A DNA stretch of 64,000 bases from Entoloma clypeatum (GCA_963565915.1 OY751494.1:744001-808000), one strand, 5' to 3'. Shown: positions 22,447 through 35,041, numbered from the stretch's first letter. A program made the numbers and translations. Notes: a model not told the origin generated them from the sequence alone.

Positions 22447-23160
22447 TCAAAATCGGAAGCCGACTCGGATAGCAGTGAGACCGAGAGCATGGAGGCCCTT
22501 CGTATCCACAGCACCTGCTTTCAATTTCTCCACAATTACTTTCAAATCAATGAACCTCTCTACTTTATCGTCTTCCTGAAATGGGAACATCCCAACAAAG
22601 TCATTGGATTGAAAATGAAAGGACGATTCAGGAAGTGTACCTGGTATTGAGCAAGTGCTGATGACCGCGTAGAATAAAGTCTCACAGTTATTTCCTTCTA
22701 TTTTTTTTTTTGCCATGAGCGTCAAATTCCCCCCGGCTCCAGGGGAGCTCAGAGGATTTGAAAGGCTCACCTTGGCCCCGCGCTGAATGGATTTCTGCAA
22801 ATTTAACTCTCCTGCGGAAGCATTGGCTTTCACTCCGGTGCTGTTCTGTAAATGTACGCGGGTTGTGGTGGGATTTAGGAGGGAAAGGGTAAGTACTCAC
22901 AAACCGTCGATCTAGCGCAGTCTGGACGGTTCCGGCGATTCCTTTCCCAACGAAGCAAAGGACGCGCGGACGGTGCCGCGCAACTTTGGCGAGAAACCTT
23001 GGGACGGCTGCCATTTTTTCTTCCTCAGAAAGTTCTCTTTCCTGTAGCAGAACAAAGACTGTGAACAATTACCGATCGAAACCAGAAGGGAAAAGGCCTA
23101 CTGAAGCCGTGACACGCTCAACGAGATCCGTCTACAAAACTTGCATCATGAGTCACATAT
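22447..23160 (-). pseudogene. Tandem C-terminal half-copy of a TDG/Mug-type DNA glycosylase
   Basis: It begins with remnants of an exon ending in a DLVERVTAS block, then ERELSEEEKMAAVPRFLAKV and RHRPRVLCFVGKGIA, equivalent to the second half of the glycosylase just upstream. The N-terminal half with the catalytic GINPG motif is absent. The conserved substrate-pocket motif has changed: the intact gene has LPSTSGRVV, this copy has VISTCSIPG. The tail (VEKLKAGAVDTKGL) is still close to that of the intact gene. It is therefore a truncated duplicate unlikely to have glycosylase activity. Confidence 0.75.
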
Positions 23161-23622
23161 ACTTTAATAAGGATCAATCAGTTTACCAATCCTATACTAA
23201 ATCGTTGCGGTAGCTTTCCATCACAATATCTGAATCAGGGCAGTGTTATCAGGCTTGACATGTTGACAGAATACTTGGGGCCGCGTCATGGCGAACTCGA
23301 CTATAAGTACGTGTGCACCGTACAAAACCCATGGTTTTGTTGAGATGTATCATGGTGAATGAAGATACATACATCTTGCCATGACGACCAAATTATTTTG
23401 TGTTCATCCCAACTTTGGGAGAGTCATTTAGTACGGCAACATTGTGGCCCAGGAAACCTCTCGCAAACCCGCAATCCGAGGACTATCATCGGACCAGAGA
23501 GTCTCGTCGGCTTGTTAACGTCAACTCTGCCTCGTTTCGCCCCAGACTTAGATTGTAAACTGTTAATAGAGGACTTCACAAAGCAAAATAGTACTTACCC
23601 TCAGGTAAACAAAGATTGCCCA

Positions 23623-25135
23623 TCACTGAGATGAGATGACGGGGATTCCTTTTGTGTCTACATCACCTGCTTTCAACCTTTCGACAAACTTCTTGAGTAC
23701 GACGAACAATTCAACTTTCTCAATTCGCTTTGTTTCAGAGGAAATCACAATCAATTTTGCATTCAAGGCAGAGAGAAACGTGATATCAAAAAGTTCGTAC
23801 CTGAGGAATGACAACTCTTCCAGACGTGCTGGGAAGCGCATAGAACAAAGTCTCGTGAATGGCGGGTGTACCTTTCCTTCTTTCCTCAGGGGTTGTAGTT
23901 TTATTGTTATGATAGCCCACCTTCATCTGAATTGTAATTCGGCGAAGAATGCACCAGTTTGTAGGGTTGTAGCCCTTCCTTTTGCGCAGGCTTCTTGACC
24001 TTAGTCCCGTCCAGGTTCTGCGAGGCAATAAGACCACCGAAATGCCATTAAAAGAGACTTGATTGACTCACACCACATAGATTTACCCTAGATAGAAATG
24101 TTCGAGCAATGCCCAATCCAATGAAACAGAGAATACGTGGACGGTGCTTTGCGACCTTCGTCAGGAGGGCGGAAACACCGGCGACTTGTTCTTCTAGAGA
24201 AAGTTCACTTTGCTAGATGGAGAATTGGAGTAAGTTGCCAAGGAGAAATGGAAGTGACTCAGAACACACACTTCGGCCGTGGCTCGTTCAACGAGGTTTG
24301 TCTGCATAATCGGGTTGAACATTACAGTTTCGGACGGAGCAATGAAAAGGATTCCATGCCAATCCCAAATGGAATCTTTCTGGTAGAGTGTGATCCTGCC
24401 GCGGTAGGAGACGTTCAGAAGTCAAGCCTGTCGGAACAGAAGTGGCATGATTGCGGGATGTGCCTCAGATGTGAATGGTTTTGGATGTTACCTGACTCGT
24501 ACAGGCAAAGCCAAAAGTGGTTCGTTGGGTGGCCGAAATGGTGGCCTATCTCAGCTGACTTTTGACCGGGACTGGAAGGGTTGTCACCAGACGCTTCCTT
24601 TGAGGAGGGAGACGGGAGGACGAACTTAATGCCACAGAATATCACTGAATGGAATGAGATGCTGCAATGAGCAAATGGAGCGGAGGGTGATGCTGCGGTA
24701 AAACGCACCGTCCAGATTATCTGCGAGAACATCCTGCAACTCATCCAAGTGTGCATAGGTCTCCGGTGCAGCGTATCCGCGCCTCCGTTTCTTCTTCTTT
24801 TTCCTTGGCTGTTCGTCGGAACCGCTTTCCATACTGCTCCTTGAGGACTCCGCTAGCGATTCCCGTTTTGCGGACCCAGTCTCTTGAGGAACCCCTACTG
24901 TAAGAGAATCGGGTTTTCGTTTGCTTGGCGATATCCGGGACGATAAGGTGCGTCTGGATTCGGGAATAGCAAGGACCACATCGTTCCTGGGAAGGAGTCG
25001 AAAGGAAGCTGCCTTCTTTGGGCTCGGGGCGAGTGCAAAAGCGGCTAGGGATGCTCGGAACGATTCACGAGTTTTGGCATCGATGGTGAGACTCCCAGCA
25101 TCATCGTCGACGTTGGGCTCTTCTTTACAGTTCAT
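23623..25135 (-). CDS. G:T/U mismatch-specific DNA glycosylase (TDG/Mug family)
   Basis: Monofunctional base-excision-repair enzyme of the TDG/Mug family, which removes uracil or thymine opposite guanine. The start at 25135 opens a long disordered head with a basic cluster (PRKKKKKRRR), a likely nuclear signal. Splicing joins LADNLD to VIFCGI and then NPGQKSAEIGHHFGHPTNHF, giving the catalytic GINPG motif. Later blocks are LPERFHLGL, TNLVERATAE, KHRPRILCFIGLGIA, GLQPYKLVHS and the pocket motif LPSTSGRVV. The intron after LPERFHLGL has no GT donor. The only joint that keeps the family sequence uses GC at 24359-24358 with AG at 24303-24302, a 58-nt GC-AG intron. The stop is TGA at 23623-23625. 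A half-copy follows downstream. Confidence 0.85.
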
Positions 25136-25414
25136 GGGGTTCGAAGGGAGGTGGAGATGAGATGATACGTGTGGCCGCTGAGTCGGATGGCGGAGATAAA
25201 TTTTGCATCACGGCCCACCGTCACGGTTCGTCATTCATTCAGCACCACCCTGTTGAATACTCTTCAAAACCACCCGCTGATTACTGGAATATCATCCATT
25301 CAAAATTCGGAACTATTCAGAACATTCGAATGACTGGTAGCCATATGAAGACGAAATGAGTCCATCTTTTTTTGTCTGTCTCCCTTCCCCCGAAGACTAG
25401 ACCTCCACACAGGG

Positions 25415-28400
25415 TTAGTTTGCATACCTGAACTTCAAGTCCCCCATCGCTCTTCGAATCTCGTCCAGCTCCATATTTCGCAACACTCCGTTCTCCCCAA
25501 TTCCGTGGCTCCTCTCACCCACCAGCTCCTCCGCTTGGAATGCCGCCATCCATGTATACAGCTCAAAGTCCCTTCTCGGCATACCCAGTGGCAACCGCGG
25601 CACGAAGAACCCCGCAATCAGGCCGACTGTCAGCACCAGTGCTAGATAAATGAGCATGCCCATCGGATTGATTGACGCGCTGGATATGACAAGGTCATGG
25701 TACTGCTGGCCTAGGATCAGACCAGAGCCGGAAAAGAAGCGAAGAATATTGGTCGCATCGGCGCGGCCCCGAGCCTGTGCAAATTTGTCTGGTAAGAGGG
25801 AGGTATACCCGTATGCTCCGTAACCGTCGGTGAATGAGACGACCTAGAGGGATCCGACTTTGAACATTGGACCTGGATATATTTATGCAGACTATGCGTA
25901 CCGTTTGCGATGGAACGTAGTACGAGTCACGTCCGTTGTCCTGGGTGGAGGTAGGATCAGGATAGGGATTCATGTCTAGGAAAGCAGGAAAGAACCGACC
26001 TTCACCAATTCGTTGATACTATTTGTATGAGCCACAACATAGCTATCCGACAGACCGAACCATTAGTCAAACATCCCCGACAAACTAAAAAAAAGAACCC
26101 CTCACACATCCCAAAGACGCGTTGAGTTTAGCTCTGTTCGCACCCCAGTTCCATCTCCATTTGCAATCCTTGCACCAACCCTCTTCTCTCCACCATCTTC
26201 CTCTGCACTGGTATTCGCCGATGGCACCACCTTACCCCTTTCAACAAGTCTGACCGAACCCGGACCCGTTGTGCTGTTGTACACCTCCACAATCCACGGC
26301 TCGAAGAGCTGCATGCACACGACAGCGTCATACCCGATATGTGTCGCTTTACCTGACACGTCCGGTACGCTATGCGCGCTGAGCACCGGAAATGTCCCAT
26401 TTGGTGTGTATGTTGTGTTGAGCCGAACGAGGACCTGTTCGAAGCTCATCCAGCCTTGGCCGTCCCCGCCTGTGATGTAAATATTACGTGCGTTCATTCC
26501 TTTGCGAAGAGATGATGTACCACCTACCCTGTGACATGGGTTTGCTAAAAAAGCTATGCGCCACTCCGTTACCATAAAAAGCAGCTTTGAATCATCCACA
26601 TGTCAAACGGAAGTCTGGCGACACGTCCGAAATAAACATCTCCCTCACCTCCAACAGCGATCTCACTGGCATTGATGTTCGGAGGCATTGTATCATTTCC
26701 GTGCAAGACCGTACTCGAATTAAAAGGGGGGAGAGACCCAGTGACCGCGGCACCACTGAATGATGCAGACAGAGCTTGAATCGCCGAATTTGGCGTGAAA
26801 AGGTAGGTGAAGCCACCTGGAGATTCGGGAACCCTCCAAAAACATAGGTTTTTCAGGAAGGGAAACAAAGGTGGGTCGGAGTAACTTACAAGTTGGTTTG
26901 TATATCAGGCATCGACACACAATGAAGCCTTGTTCCCCACTTTGGAAACCTAAACGCCAACATCGAATCTGTTACATAAGAACGACGTGCAAAAGACACG
27001 ACCCACCTCAAAATTGACCTCGGCTCCGCATTCGTCTTGGTGGGATCGACTGTAATCTCATGCAACATCGACGTCGACACTTTTCCGTTGTTGCTCGCTA
27101 ACGCCGCCCAATCAGTCCGTTCCGAGTCGAATGTCCCGAAGCCGCTGCCATTGGGCAATAGCTGCGATATACTCGTCTCCGAGAAGTATACCGAATCGTT
27201 TTGGAATTGGAATGTCACAGCTGGAGGGACTTGGTACCCGTTGCTGGAAAAAGGAGAGAAAGTCCACGTCAAAGCGAAGTTCTGTTAAGAGGGAGGATTT
27301 ATCTTAAGAACGATACTTAGACGGGATGACCCACATCGACTAGCGGTCGCAGCTTAGAGGCATGCAAGATGTCCGCGTCTGAGTTGTCGCCGTAGATGGC
27401 AATATCTTGGTATTTGTCCCGCTGATGCTGAACAATGCACGTATAAACGCTTAGAAAACGCTCGGCGTCAGATGGACAAAAACTGTACCACCTTTACTGT
27501 AGTCGTTATATCGACAAGGCGCCCAAGAACAAATGGAAGAGAGCCTGCGATCAAGACTATGATGAGAAAAAATAGGATGACAAGTGACCAAGGACGTTGA
27601 CTGGGTAAAAAAATGAGAAAATAAAAGACCCAAACCGTGACGAGGGACTGACTCGTAATGAGACCTCTTCTTTCTCAAAGCGCCAGGGTACACCTGCCGG
27701 TCCCATAACAGGAGAAACGCAGGCCATGCGCTCGTGTTACCCACCGAGCTCGCCGCCAGATCTTTCAATCTAACTCCAGGGACATCTTCCACGCAGGACT
27801 GATGGATCACCGTCGCCCAGGCTGTCCACGAACGAATTAAACGCCAGAGGAGTCGCGAATGGCCATTCACTCACTCGCCGCCTCCAAAAACGCCTTCCCC
27901 AGCCCCAACAAACTCAGTCCCAACAAAAATCCCACCAGCCCACATCCAAGGCCCACCACTAATCTTGTGAAGAACAACGTGTTCCCCCTCGCCATCATCG
28001 TGAATATCGTCATCAGCGGGTACGCTATCACGCACATCAGCACGTGGAATAAAATGCTTCGCCACCTCGGAGGCTCAAAGTTCTTTGCGAACGGGTGCTG
28101 CTGCCTGCCCCCGTGGTACCGCGCGGACCTCGGTGACAGTGGGGCGCCGCCCGGGTCCGTTCCGAGCGGCGGAGAGTCCAGGTCGTTGTATAGTGAGAGT
28201 TGGTGAGTAAGACTGTGGCGTGAGCCAGACATGGACGAGCTGAGCAGGCTGTCTGTTCGTGCGTCCAAGGCGGGAGATTCAAGGGAAGAATGGTAGACTG
28301 CGGTTTCAGTGCTTGGATTGCCATAATCCCAGGGGTTGGAGCCTGAGTAAGCGGTGGACTTGGGCGGTCTGTTAGAGATCAAGAGATGACGATTGGGCGA

Positions 28401-28622
28401 GAGAGACATGATCCTCTCGAAGCTCATGAAGTCGTTGGGGGCGGCATGTCTGACGGGCGTCAATGATTCTGACCGAGATGGCACATCTGTGGTCTCATCG
28501 TCCCGCAAATGTAGGCTGTGGTAGTGGGCTGTCGTGCTCATTTCGTGGACAAGTCCGCAGCGGGGGGAGAAGCACGCCGCGAAGCCAGCGGCATTGCTTT
28601 TGAGCGCCGTTTGTGGCTCCAC
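25415..28622 (-). CDS. Large multi-pass membrane protein of unknown function
   Basis: A many-exon gene of roughly 900-1000 residues. The long first exon (28622 to about 27870) codes for a Ser/Pro-rich cytoplasmic head, then two hydrophobic segments (FHVLMCVIAYPLMTIFTMMA and TRLVVGLGCGLVGFLLGLSL). A third hydrophobic segment lies near 27560. The central part, 27272-26100, is rich in N-x-S/T sites (NSSTV, NASEIA, NTTYTPNGT), suggesting an extracellular or lumenal domain. The last exon has another membrane helix (MGMLIYLALVLTVGLIAGFF) and a short charged tail, ending at TAA 25415-25417. Architecture of this kind is common among unnamed Agaricomycete proteins. The exact exon borders in the middle are uncertain, and no function can be assigned. 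Confidence 0.7.
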
Positions 28623-29814
28623 TGCTGACTGCTCCGAGTTGTCGAAACAAAGTATCCGGATTTAGAAGGATATCAGATCTTTCGACACGTCCGAGCCATC
28701 GGGCCTGCCTCGTTCCGGAGTTTGGGGAAATCGTAAGAGTAGTACATACTAATCACGAAAGCGGGGGGAGCGTGACATTCGTGACAGTCTAGCCTACTAT
28801 TCTTATTAACACCTGATCTTAGTCGGCTTTAATTGCAGATTATAGTAGGCTAATCATGAGCACGCGCGACTCCGCAGAGTCATTCTCGCCGCTGGTTGGT
28901 TTCCCCGCGGGACACATCAACCAAAAGACTCTCGCTCCGCTGAGCGTCGCACGTTCACGCCCCCGCGGGACGCATCAGTGATCTGTCAACTTGAATCTAC
29001 TTAATTCACACTTGATGTACTTGGGCTGGTGCTAAGTCAGGTCTAAGAGCTCGACATAGCTTAATTCATACTTAGGAACCACTTACTTATTGTCTTCTTG
29101 TGCAGTCCTTAAATCCCTTAGTAAAGTGAGCAGGGCATCACAAAAATACCATCCTGCTTGAATTCAACATCGGGAAAACCTTGATTTGTAATATTTCTCT
29201 TAATGGACATTCAACAGACCAAATGGAACACCAACTTGTCAGGTGGACCGGTTAGTGTTCCGATGGATGCAAGATGGATGCAAGTGTTGTCAAATGTGAA
29301 TCCACTGGTGTGGTGTTATGAGAGGCTCTTTCTAATAGTTGTTCAATGATACACTCTTGGATGTAATAGCACCTCAATTGCCTAAGTATAACTTAAAATA
29401 CAGAAAAGTTATGGAGCTCAAATTATCTATGACAATTGGATGAAGCATGGCGAAGCAATGGAAAAAAAAAGTGCAAGTAATTCATGGTAACCTGGTGTAT
29501 GAAAGTTGGTTAGTTTGAAGCTCATGGTCCCGAGGCCTGAGGACAAGCATCCATGTAAAGGTATTAAGGTAAGGCCACATGTTACGGTGTGGTGGGGCGG
29601 GGGGCAGGTGTCCTACACATGTCGAAGTGCGTACATCATTGCAGCGACTCATATGGGGTACAATTTGTTCGATCGAATGTCGTCGTTGGAGACCGCCCCT
29701 GGAAACGATTGAGTCCATGTGATTATCATAACTTGGTGTTGCAACGTATTTGTTCAATCACTTCCTCTTCTTCTTCTGCAACCACCACTCTCACTCTTTC
29801 TTCAACAACAGCTC
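28623..29814. other. Gene-free stretch at the gene/repeat border
   Basis: No convincing coding frame. It includes a short inverted repeat (28790-28852) and a GC-rich patch at 28860-28980 in which CCGCGGGACRCATCA occurs twice. Confidence 0.5.
28790..28852. repeat. Short inverted repeat, 11-bp arms
   Basis: TAGCCTACTAT at 28790-28800 is the exact reverse complement of 28842-28852, with a 41-bp centre. It could be a small foldback remnant or a chance palindrome. Confidence 0.6.
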
Positions 29815-30500
29815 CCTCTCACCCCCAATGCCCTCCTCCCTTGCCTAACGGCTGACTCTCACATCCAACGGCTCCCTCTCACGACCAACGGCCCCCCTCT
29901 CATGCCAAACAGGCGTCTTTCGCCCCCAATGGCTGCCTCTCATCTCCTACGACCTCCTCGTGTGCCCAACGGCCGTCTCTTGTCTCTAACGGCTCCCTCT
30001 CGCTCAAGCCCAATTGTTGCCTCTCATCGCCAATAGTTTTTCCTCCCAATGGGCATTTCTCGTGTCCAACGGCTTCCTCTCGTGTGACGTGTACAACAGC
30101 TCCCTCTCATGTACAACGGCACCCTCCTAACGGCCATCTCTCGTCGCCAATGGCCGTCTCTCGTGTCCAACAGCTCCCTATAGCCCCCTCGCGTGCCCAA
30201 CAGCCGTCTCTTGTCTCCAACGGCTCCCTCGTGCTCAAGCCCAATCATCGCCTCTCATCGCCAACGATTTTTCCTTCCAACGGCTGTTTCTCATGTCCAA
30301 TGGCTCCCTCTGGTGTCCAACAGCTCCCTCGTACTGTCTCTCATCGCCAACGGCTCCCTCTCTTCCCCTATGGCCTCCTCGCATGTCCAACTGCTCTCTC
30401 TCGCCCCCATGGCTGTCTCTCGTTCCCGACGGCTCTTCTCATGCACTATGGCCATCTCTTGTCACCCACGGCCGCCTCTTGCGGCTTTTTTCCATGTCAA
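29815..30500 (+). repeat. Irregular minisatellite, CAACGGCTCCCTCTC-type units
   Basis: About 700 bp of imperfect units built on YCCAACGGCYNCCTCTCR, with spacing from 15 to 35 bp. The long pyrimidine-biased frames across it come from the repeat. The array at 61190-61528 uses the same words in reverse complement. Confidence 0.85.
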
Positions 30501-32599
30501 ACCGCAGTTCAAACCTAGGTTCGTGTTCGGGTTCAGGCAAAAAGGGGTTGAATGATGGGATGGAGGAGCAGTTGCTGGTTTCGATTGACCTTGTCTTATT
30601 TGCCACTCATTTACTCCCTCGCTTATTTGTATCTCTGTGTGAAATAAAAATACGGTCCTATGTTCAACAACCAATGGCGTGATTTAATTATATGCATGAT
30701 GATTTATTGGATGTTTGTAAGTTGTATGTTGAAACACCAATTGACGAAAATGTGTGTAAAATGTTATTTCATTGGAACTGGATGGAACAGTGGAACTTCT
30801 ATAGACTCTCATTTTGGTTCAATGGATCAATTAATGTGGATAGTGCACTTTTGGCCAGATTTACAACTTTTAAGTTCCATTTCTATGCTTTTAGTTCTAC
30901 ATTTGGTCTATTAACACATATTAGCTTTTCCTGATGACTTGAGCCTACTTGAGGTGACTTCAAATGTTATTGCCTTGAACACCAATCCAATGAAATAAGT
31001 ATTCTAAAGGACCTCCAAGGACCCCCAAGGCAGTTCAAGGCAGATTCAAGTTTGCAGAAAGTCACTCAAAAGTAAGCATTTCATCAAGACCTCTCAAATC
31101 AGATCCAAGGTTATGAAAAGTCATTCAAAAGGACAAACAAGTACTTCATATATTTTCAAGTACTATCAAAGTCAATACAAAGATCTAGATTTAAAGTGGA
31201 CAATGACATGGTGTGGCGGCTTCGCCTTGTGCTGCACACATTCAGCAAGGGAGAGCAAATGGGCCGGCGACAGGATGGGTGGTCCACGCAGGTCGTCTCC
31301 GCATCGTTGGCTGTAGGTGGGAGTGAGAGGGCTGGCATTGAGGTGCAGCACTGGTGGTCGTGGGGGCTACCGTTGGTTGGCTGGCGTTGGGTGGTGGTGT
31401 CTGCATGTGTTCGTTGCAGAGAGGCGGCAATGGCATGTGGTTGGAGGGGATGCATGTCTAGTCAGTGGTTGTGGTCGCGGCTGTGTCCGTTGGGGTGTGA
31501 TGGTATGGGCTCCACATTGATGGTCGTGCTTGCCGCTGTCTTCCTTGTGGGTCACCTGAGGGACTGTAGTTATGAGTTAACAGGGACGGCGGGGGCTTGG
31601 GTGGGCTTACCTGGAGAGCAGTGTCGTCCCTTATGGCGGGAGCCTGCTAGGGAGCGGGGATGTGGTGCAGCTCCACCCCTGTGTCTGCACGGTGTCGGAT
31701 GTTGTCGGCCGCACCTGTATCTGCTGGAGTTGTTGTGGGGCTTGCTAGAAGCGGGTGGCATGGGTGGGGAATGGCATTGGTTGTCCCTTTTCCGCTCCAC
31801 ATTGGCACGGGTGCTGTCCATTGCCCATTGTTTTCGTCTCTGCTGGGAGGCATTGTCATTGTCCCTTACCACGGGGGCCTGCTGGTTAGCGGAGCATGGA
31901 TTTGCATCCGGCACATTGTCAACCAGGACCTGGGGGTTTGCAGAAGCCGTTAGTGGGGTGGAAATGGCGGGAGTTGGGACTTACTGACATCTGGTTTTCG
32001 GCAGGGGTCTGGCATGCCTAGATGGGTATTGTCAGCGGTTCCCACAGTGAGATCACTTTATATGGCCTTATCTCATCATATAATTGGTTCACAGAATGGT
32101 GTTGGAAGATCATCTACCGAGCTGGAGTTGGCAGGATGGTAGATGGCAAACTGTAGATGTAAGTATTAGATCTTATTAAATGCTATTTTTATAGAATCTC
32201 ATTCTTTTTGCCAGTCAGTAAGGGGTTATAGTGTTGGATAAGTATTGTAATCTGGGATCATTGCTTGACAAGTCTCTTACCAGTCTGACATTGTACAAGC
32301 TGATGGTAGATTTAGTCTGGAAGAAGAAATGACATTACCATTGCTCTTCAGATACTGTCAGAAGATGATCAAGCATTGAATAATTATCACAGAAGTTCAG
32401 CTACTGATGCCTTGCCATCAGAATAAATAGTTATTGCAAACAATACCAGCATGGAAATAATTGCAAGGGATGACAATCATTTATATGCTATGTGAGCTCA
32501 GTGTGTATTTATTATAGGAAATGAGATGACCACCATTCACTAGTCACTTTCCAAGAACCAACATGACTCTAAACATGACAGCCCCATTTTCCTCTTCAA
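30501..32599. other. No recognised gene; strand-biased G/T-rich block
   Basis: A plus-strand frame at 31196-31987 (263 codons) lies in a strongly G/T-rich block rich in GTTGG and GTGGT words and has no family signature. I take it as compositional. A frame at 30692-30934 has a coding-like feel (CKLYVETPIDENVCKMLF) but no support. Around 30985-31080 there are short CCAAGGAC/TCAAGGC direct repeats. The stretch 32000-32599 is AT-rich and featureless. Confidence 0.4.
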
Positions 32600-34110
32600 A
32601 AATCTATCATGACAAACCTGACCCAACCCTTTTTGAACATCAGCTTGACTGTTTTAAAACTTTCCGTTCTAGTAAGAAGTCAATGTAAACTCTTTCCCGT
32701 CCTCCGCCTTCACCACCGCCGAGCCCTGGGCCAACTCTTCATCCTCACCAACTCCTCCTCCCGCAGCCTTCTGCACTACCCCTGCATCACCCTTCAACGT
32801 CTTCCCCAACACCTTTTTATTCCACTCCGGCATCTCCCTCTCCATCACCACCGGCCCCTTCAATGCCTGCCGCACCACAAGCGCATGCCCCGTCCTTGCC
32901 GAGTGCATGCTCAGATCATACGCCGCCTGATCCGCACACCCCACAAACTCCATCCACCCATAGCTGTTCTCAATCTCTGCATTCTGGCAGTCCACTGTCC
33001 GACGCATAGTGCGCCATCTCGTTCCCCATATGCTGCCGGAACCGCAGCCTCCCCTTGCTGATCCTGATCTTCACCAAGAACTGGTATATCTGTGGGACAA
33101 AGTACCCCAGCATCTCATTCGCGATCAGCCCGCACTGCACGGTTTCGCCGATGGTGATACACGTCGTCTGCGTCGATCCGAAATCATGCGTGTGCCGGTC
33201 GAGCAGCCTGAGGATCTGGCTCACGACTTCGGAGAAGCGCACATGGGATTTGTTGGTGGGGTCGTTGCAGTGCTCGATCTTGGCCATGGTGAACTCACGC
33301 ACGCGCAGGAGCCCCGCATGGGGAGAGATTTTGTTGCAGAAGATTTGGACAGAGAGAGGGGAAGGGGACACGGCCGTTGTTACCTGTAGAGTCGGGGAGT
33401 GAGTCATTGAAAGGAGGGAAACAGATGGTGACTCACTCTGGGGGCTGACCGGTGGGACCGATACTGCTCGCAAACATGAGATTGAACTGCTGAGGCTCGC
33501 TGACCTCGTCGTCGGTCTCAGGATTCCTGATGTTGTGTTTCCTGCATAGCTCACCCAATTCAGCACCTGAATAGTTATCCAACTATAAAATAGATGCATA
33601 TGTCAACCTATGAAGAGCTGTGAATATGCAAAAATCCTCACCTGAGCCAAAATCTTCTCATATTCATTCATCACGTCCTCCATTTGACTGCCGTCACCTT
33701 GGCCTTGCTCTTCTTTTTCTTCTTGTCCTTCTTATCCACGCTGTCCACAACAGCGCCCCTGGCTTGTCCCCACCACTCTTGCTTCAAGCACTCCACCAAC
33801 AAGGTGATCGGCCCTCAGGATGTCTCTGGTCTTGAGATCCTTCACCGTCCAGTCTGCAAAATGGGCGATGTGCCCCGACGTCTCAAACACAGGTGTGAGA
33901 GTCATAATGGTCATGTAGTCATAATGGTCATGTCGAGCTCAAGCATATGCTCCTCGATGATGGTGTTTCCACCATTCAGCAATGATGTTGGCTTGTAGCG
34001 AGGAGCCTGGTGGACCATAGTCATACAACCCTGCCACACCTGTATCCCGTATTCATTGTTCTGGTTCCTCTTCAGGTTCATGGTTTCCATGTCTTGCGCC
34101 GGGCAATTCC
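32600..34110 (-). pseudogene. GRS1: Glycyl-tRNA synthetase pseudogene
   Basis: Clear remains of eukaryotic class II GlyRS in order: an LKR...EYG remnant of the N-terminal block, VAGLYDYGPPGSSLQANIIA, MLELDMTIMTLTPVFETSGH, HFADWTVKDLKTRDILRADH, LDNYSGAELGELCRKHNIRN, FNLMFASSIGPTG, HAGLLRVREFTMAKIEH, RLRFRQHMGNEMAHYA and NAEIENSYGWMEFVGCAD. The frame is broken many times: at WWKHHH (about 33970), by a 17-bp tandem duplication at 33903-33936, in the Lys-rich linker (about 33730), at the MAHYA/NAEIENS junction, and by a stop after FTLTSY. The anticodon-binding domain is missing. A GT-AG intron is still present near 33602-33640, so this is a genomic duplicate and not a retrocopy. Confidence 0.88.
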
Positions 34111-34329
34111 TTCAACCCCGGCAGACATCGAAGGTGAACATAAATAGCAGGACATAGGATTGTCAGTCAGCGGGAGGAAAGCGTTGACCAAGAGCGGCCT
34201 ATACCAATCACTCACTTCAAAATCACTCAGGCTCAACGCACGGCCGCGCCATATTGTCTTTAGTTCATTCTGTATATTTCCTGTTGATTGATGGGTCAGG
34301 AGGATGCCCACATAGTTGATGTTTTCTTT

Positions 34330-34720
34330 TTACATGACTATGGAATCTTCGAGTACCCAGTAATCAAAAAACTTCCTGTTAGATGGGTTATAAGTGAAAC
34401 ACGTCAAGATAGTGGACAGCTTACCGCTTTTTCCTTCTCATCTTGTCCAGGCCAAACATAATCACATCTTTGCTCCAGCACCCATGTTTACGCAGGAGAA
34501 TGCGGCCCCCAATCACCTGGCGTTCGCGCTATGAGGGGTGAGTTCGAATCTAGGTTTGCAGAAACAAGACTTACCTGTACCTTCCCCTTCCCCCTTTCCC
34601 TGTAAACCCGCATCATCTTCTGTTCGTACCCCAAAAAAAGCACTGTAGTGCGCCGTTCATTTCTGCCAGTACGTACGTTGACCTTGTCACCTCTCTGTAC
34701 TCAAGATTGTAAGTAAATCA
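34330..34720 (-). other. Decayed coding exons of unknown family
   Basis: Three short minus-strand exons with intron-like GT-AG breaks can be read: one ending EGEGT, one with ERQVIGGRILLRKHGCWSKD and VIMFGLDKMRRKKR, and one with KFFDYWVLEDSIVM. The composition and phase look like a real protein. I do not recognise it. Confidence 0.35.
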
Positions 34721-34854
34721 AAATTGGATTAGAAGAGATACTTGCCTTGTATGGGTGATCTTGATGGCAAGTGAGGAGTCCGTCGGTGGGGGCGTGAGTC
34801 ATATCTACAGGATTCCGTCAAGTATTGGTAGCGAGATGGAGTGAAGGAGGTTGG

Positions 34855-35020
34855 GTAGTTGTGGTTGAGTGTTGTAAAGATTGATCTTTGAGTCACACGC
34901 TCTACAAGTTCTTTACAATACATCCCGTTGTATCTCGTTGTGGTTGAGTGTTGTATAGGTTGATCTTTGAGTCACATGCTCTATGAGTTCTTTACAATAC
35001 GTTCCATCATATCTTGTCTC
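34855..35020. repeat. Tandem duplication of an approximately 83-bp unit
   Basis: The unit starting GTTGTGGTTGAGTGTTGTA (34857-34938) is followed at once by a second copy (34939-35020) that differs at about ten positions. Confidence 0.85.
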
Positions 35021-35041
35021 TCAATCCCGCTACGCTGACGC

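Noticed and set aside
22447..25135. One fused glycosylase with a repeated C-terminal domain
   Set aside because: The upstream gene has its own complete tail and stop at 23623, and the half-copy starts some 460 bp further on with no catalytic half.
28861..28980. Promoter or CpG-island element near the first exon of the membrane gene
   Set aside because: Only two copies of a short CCGCGGGAC word. No TATA or start evidence ties it to the gene at 28622.
31196..31987. 263-codon plus-strand frame
   Set aside because: Lies in a G/T-biased block, has odd Trp/Cys/Gly composition, no family signature and no splice partners. Complementary frames on the other strand are equally open.
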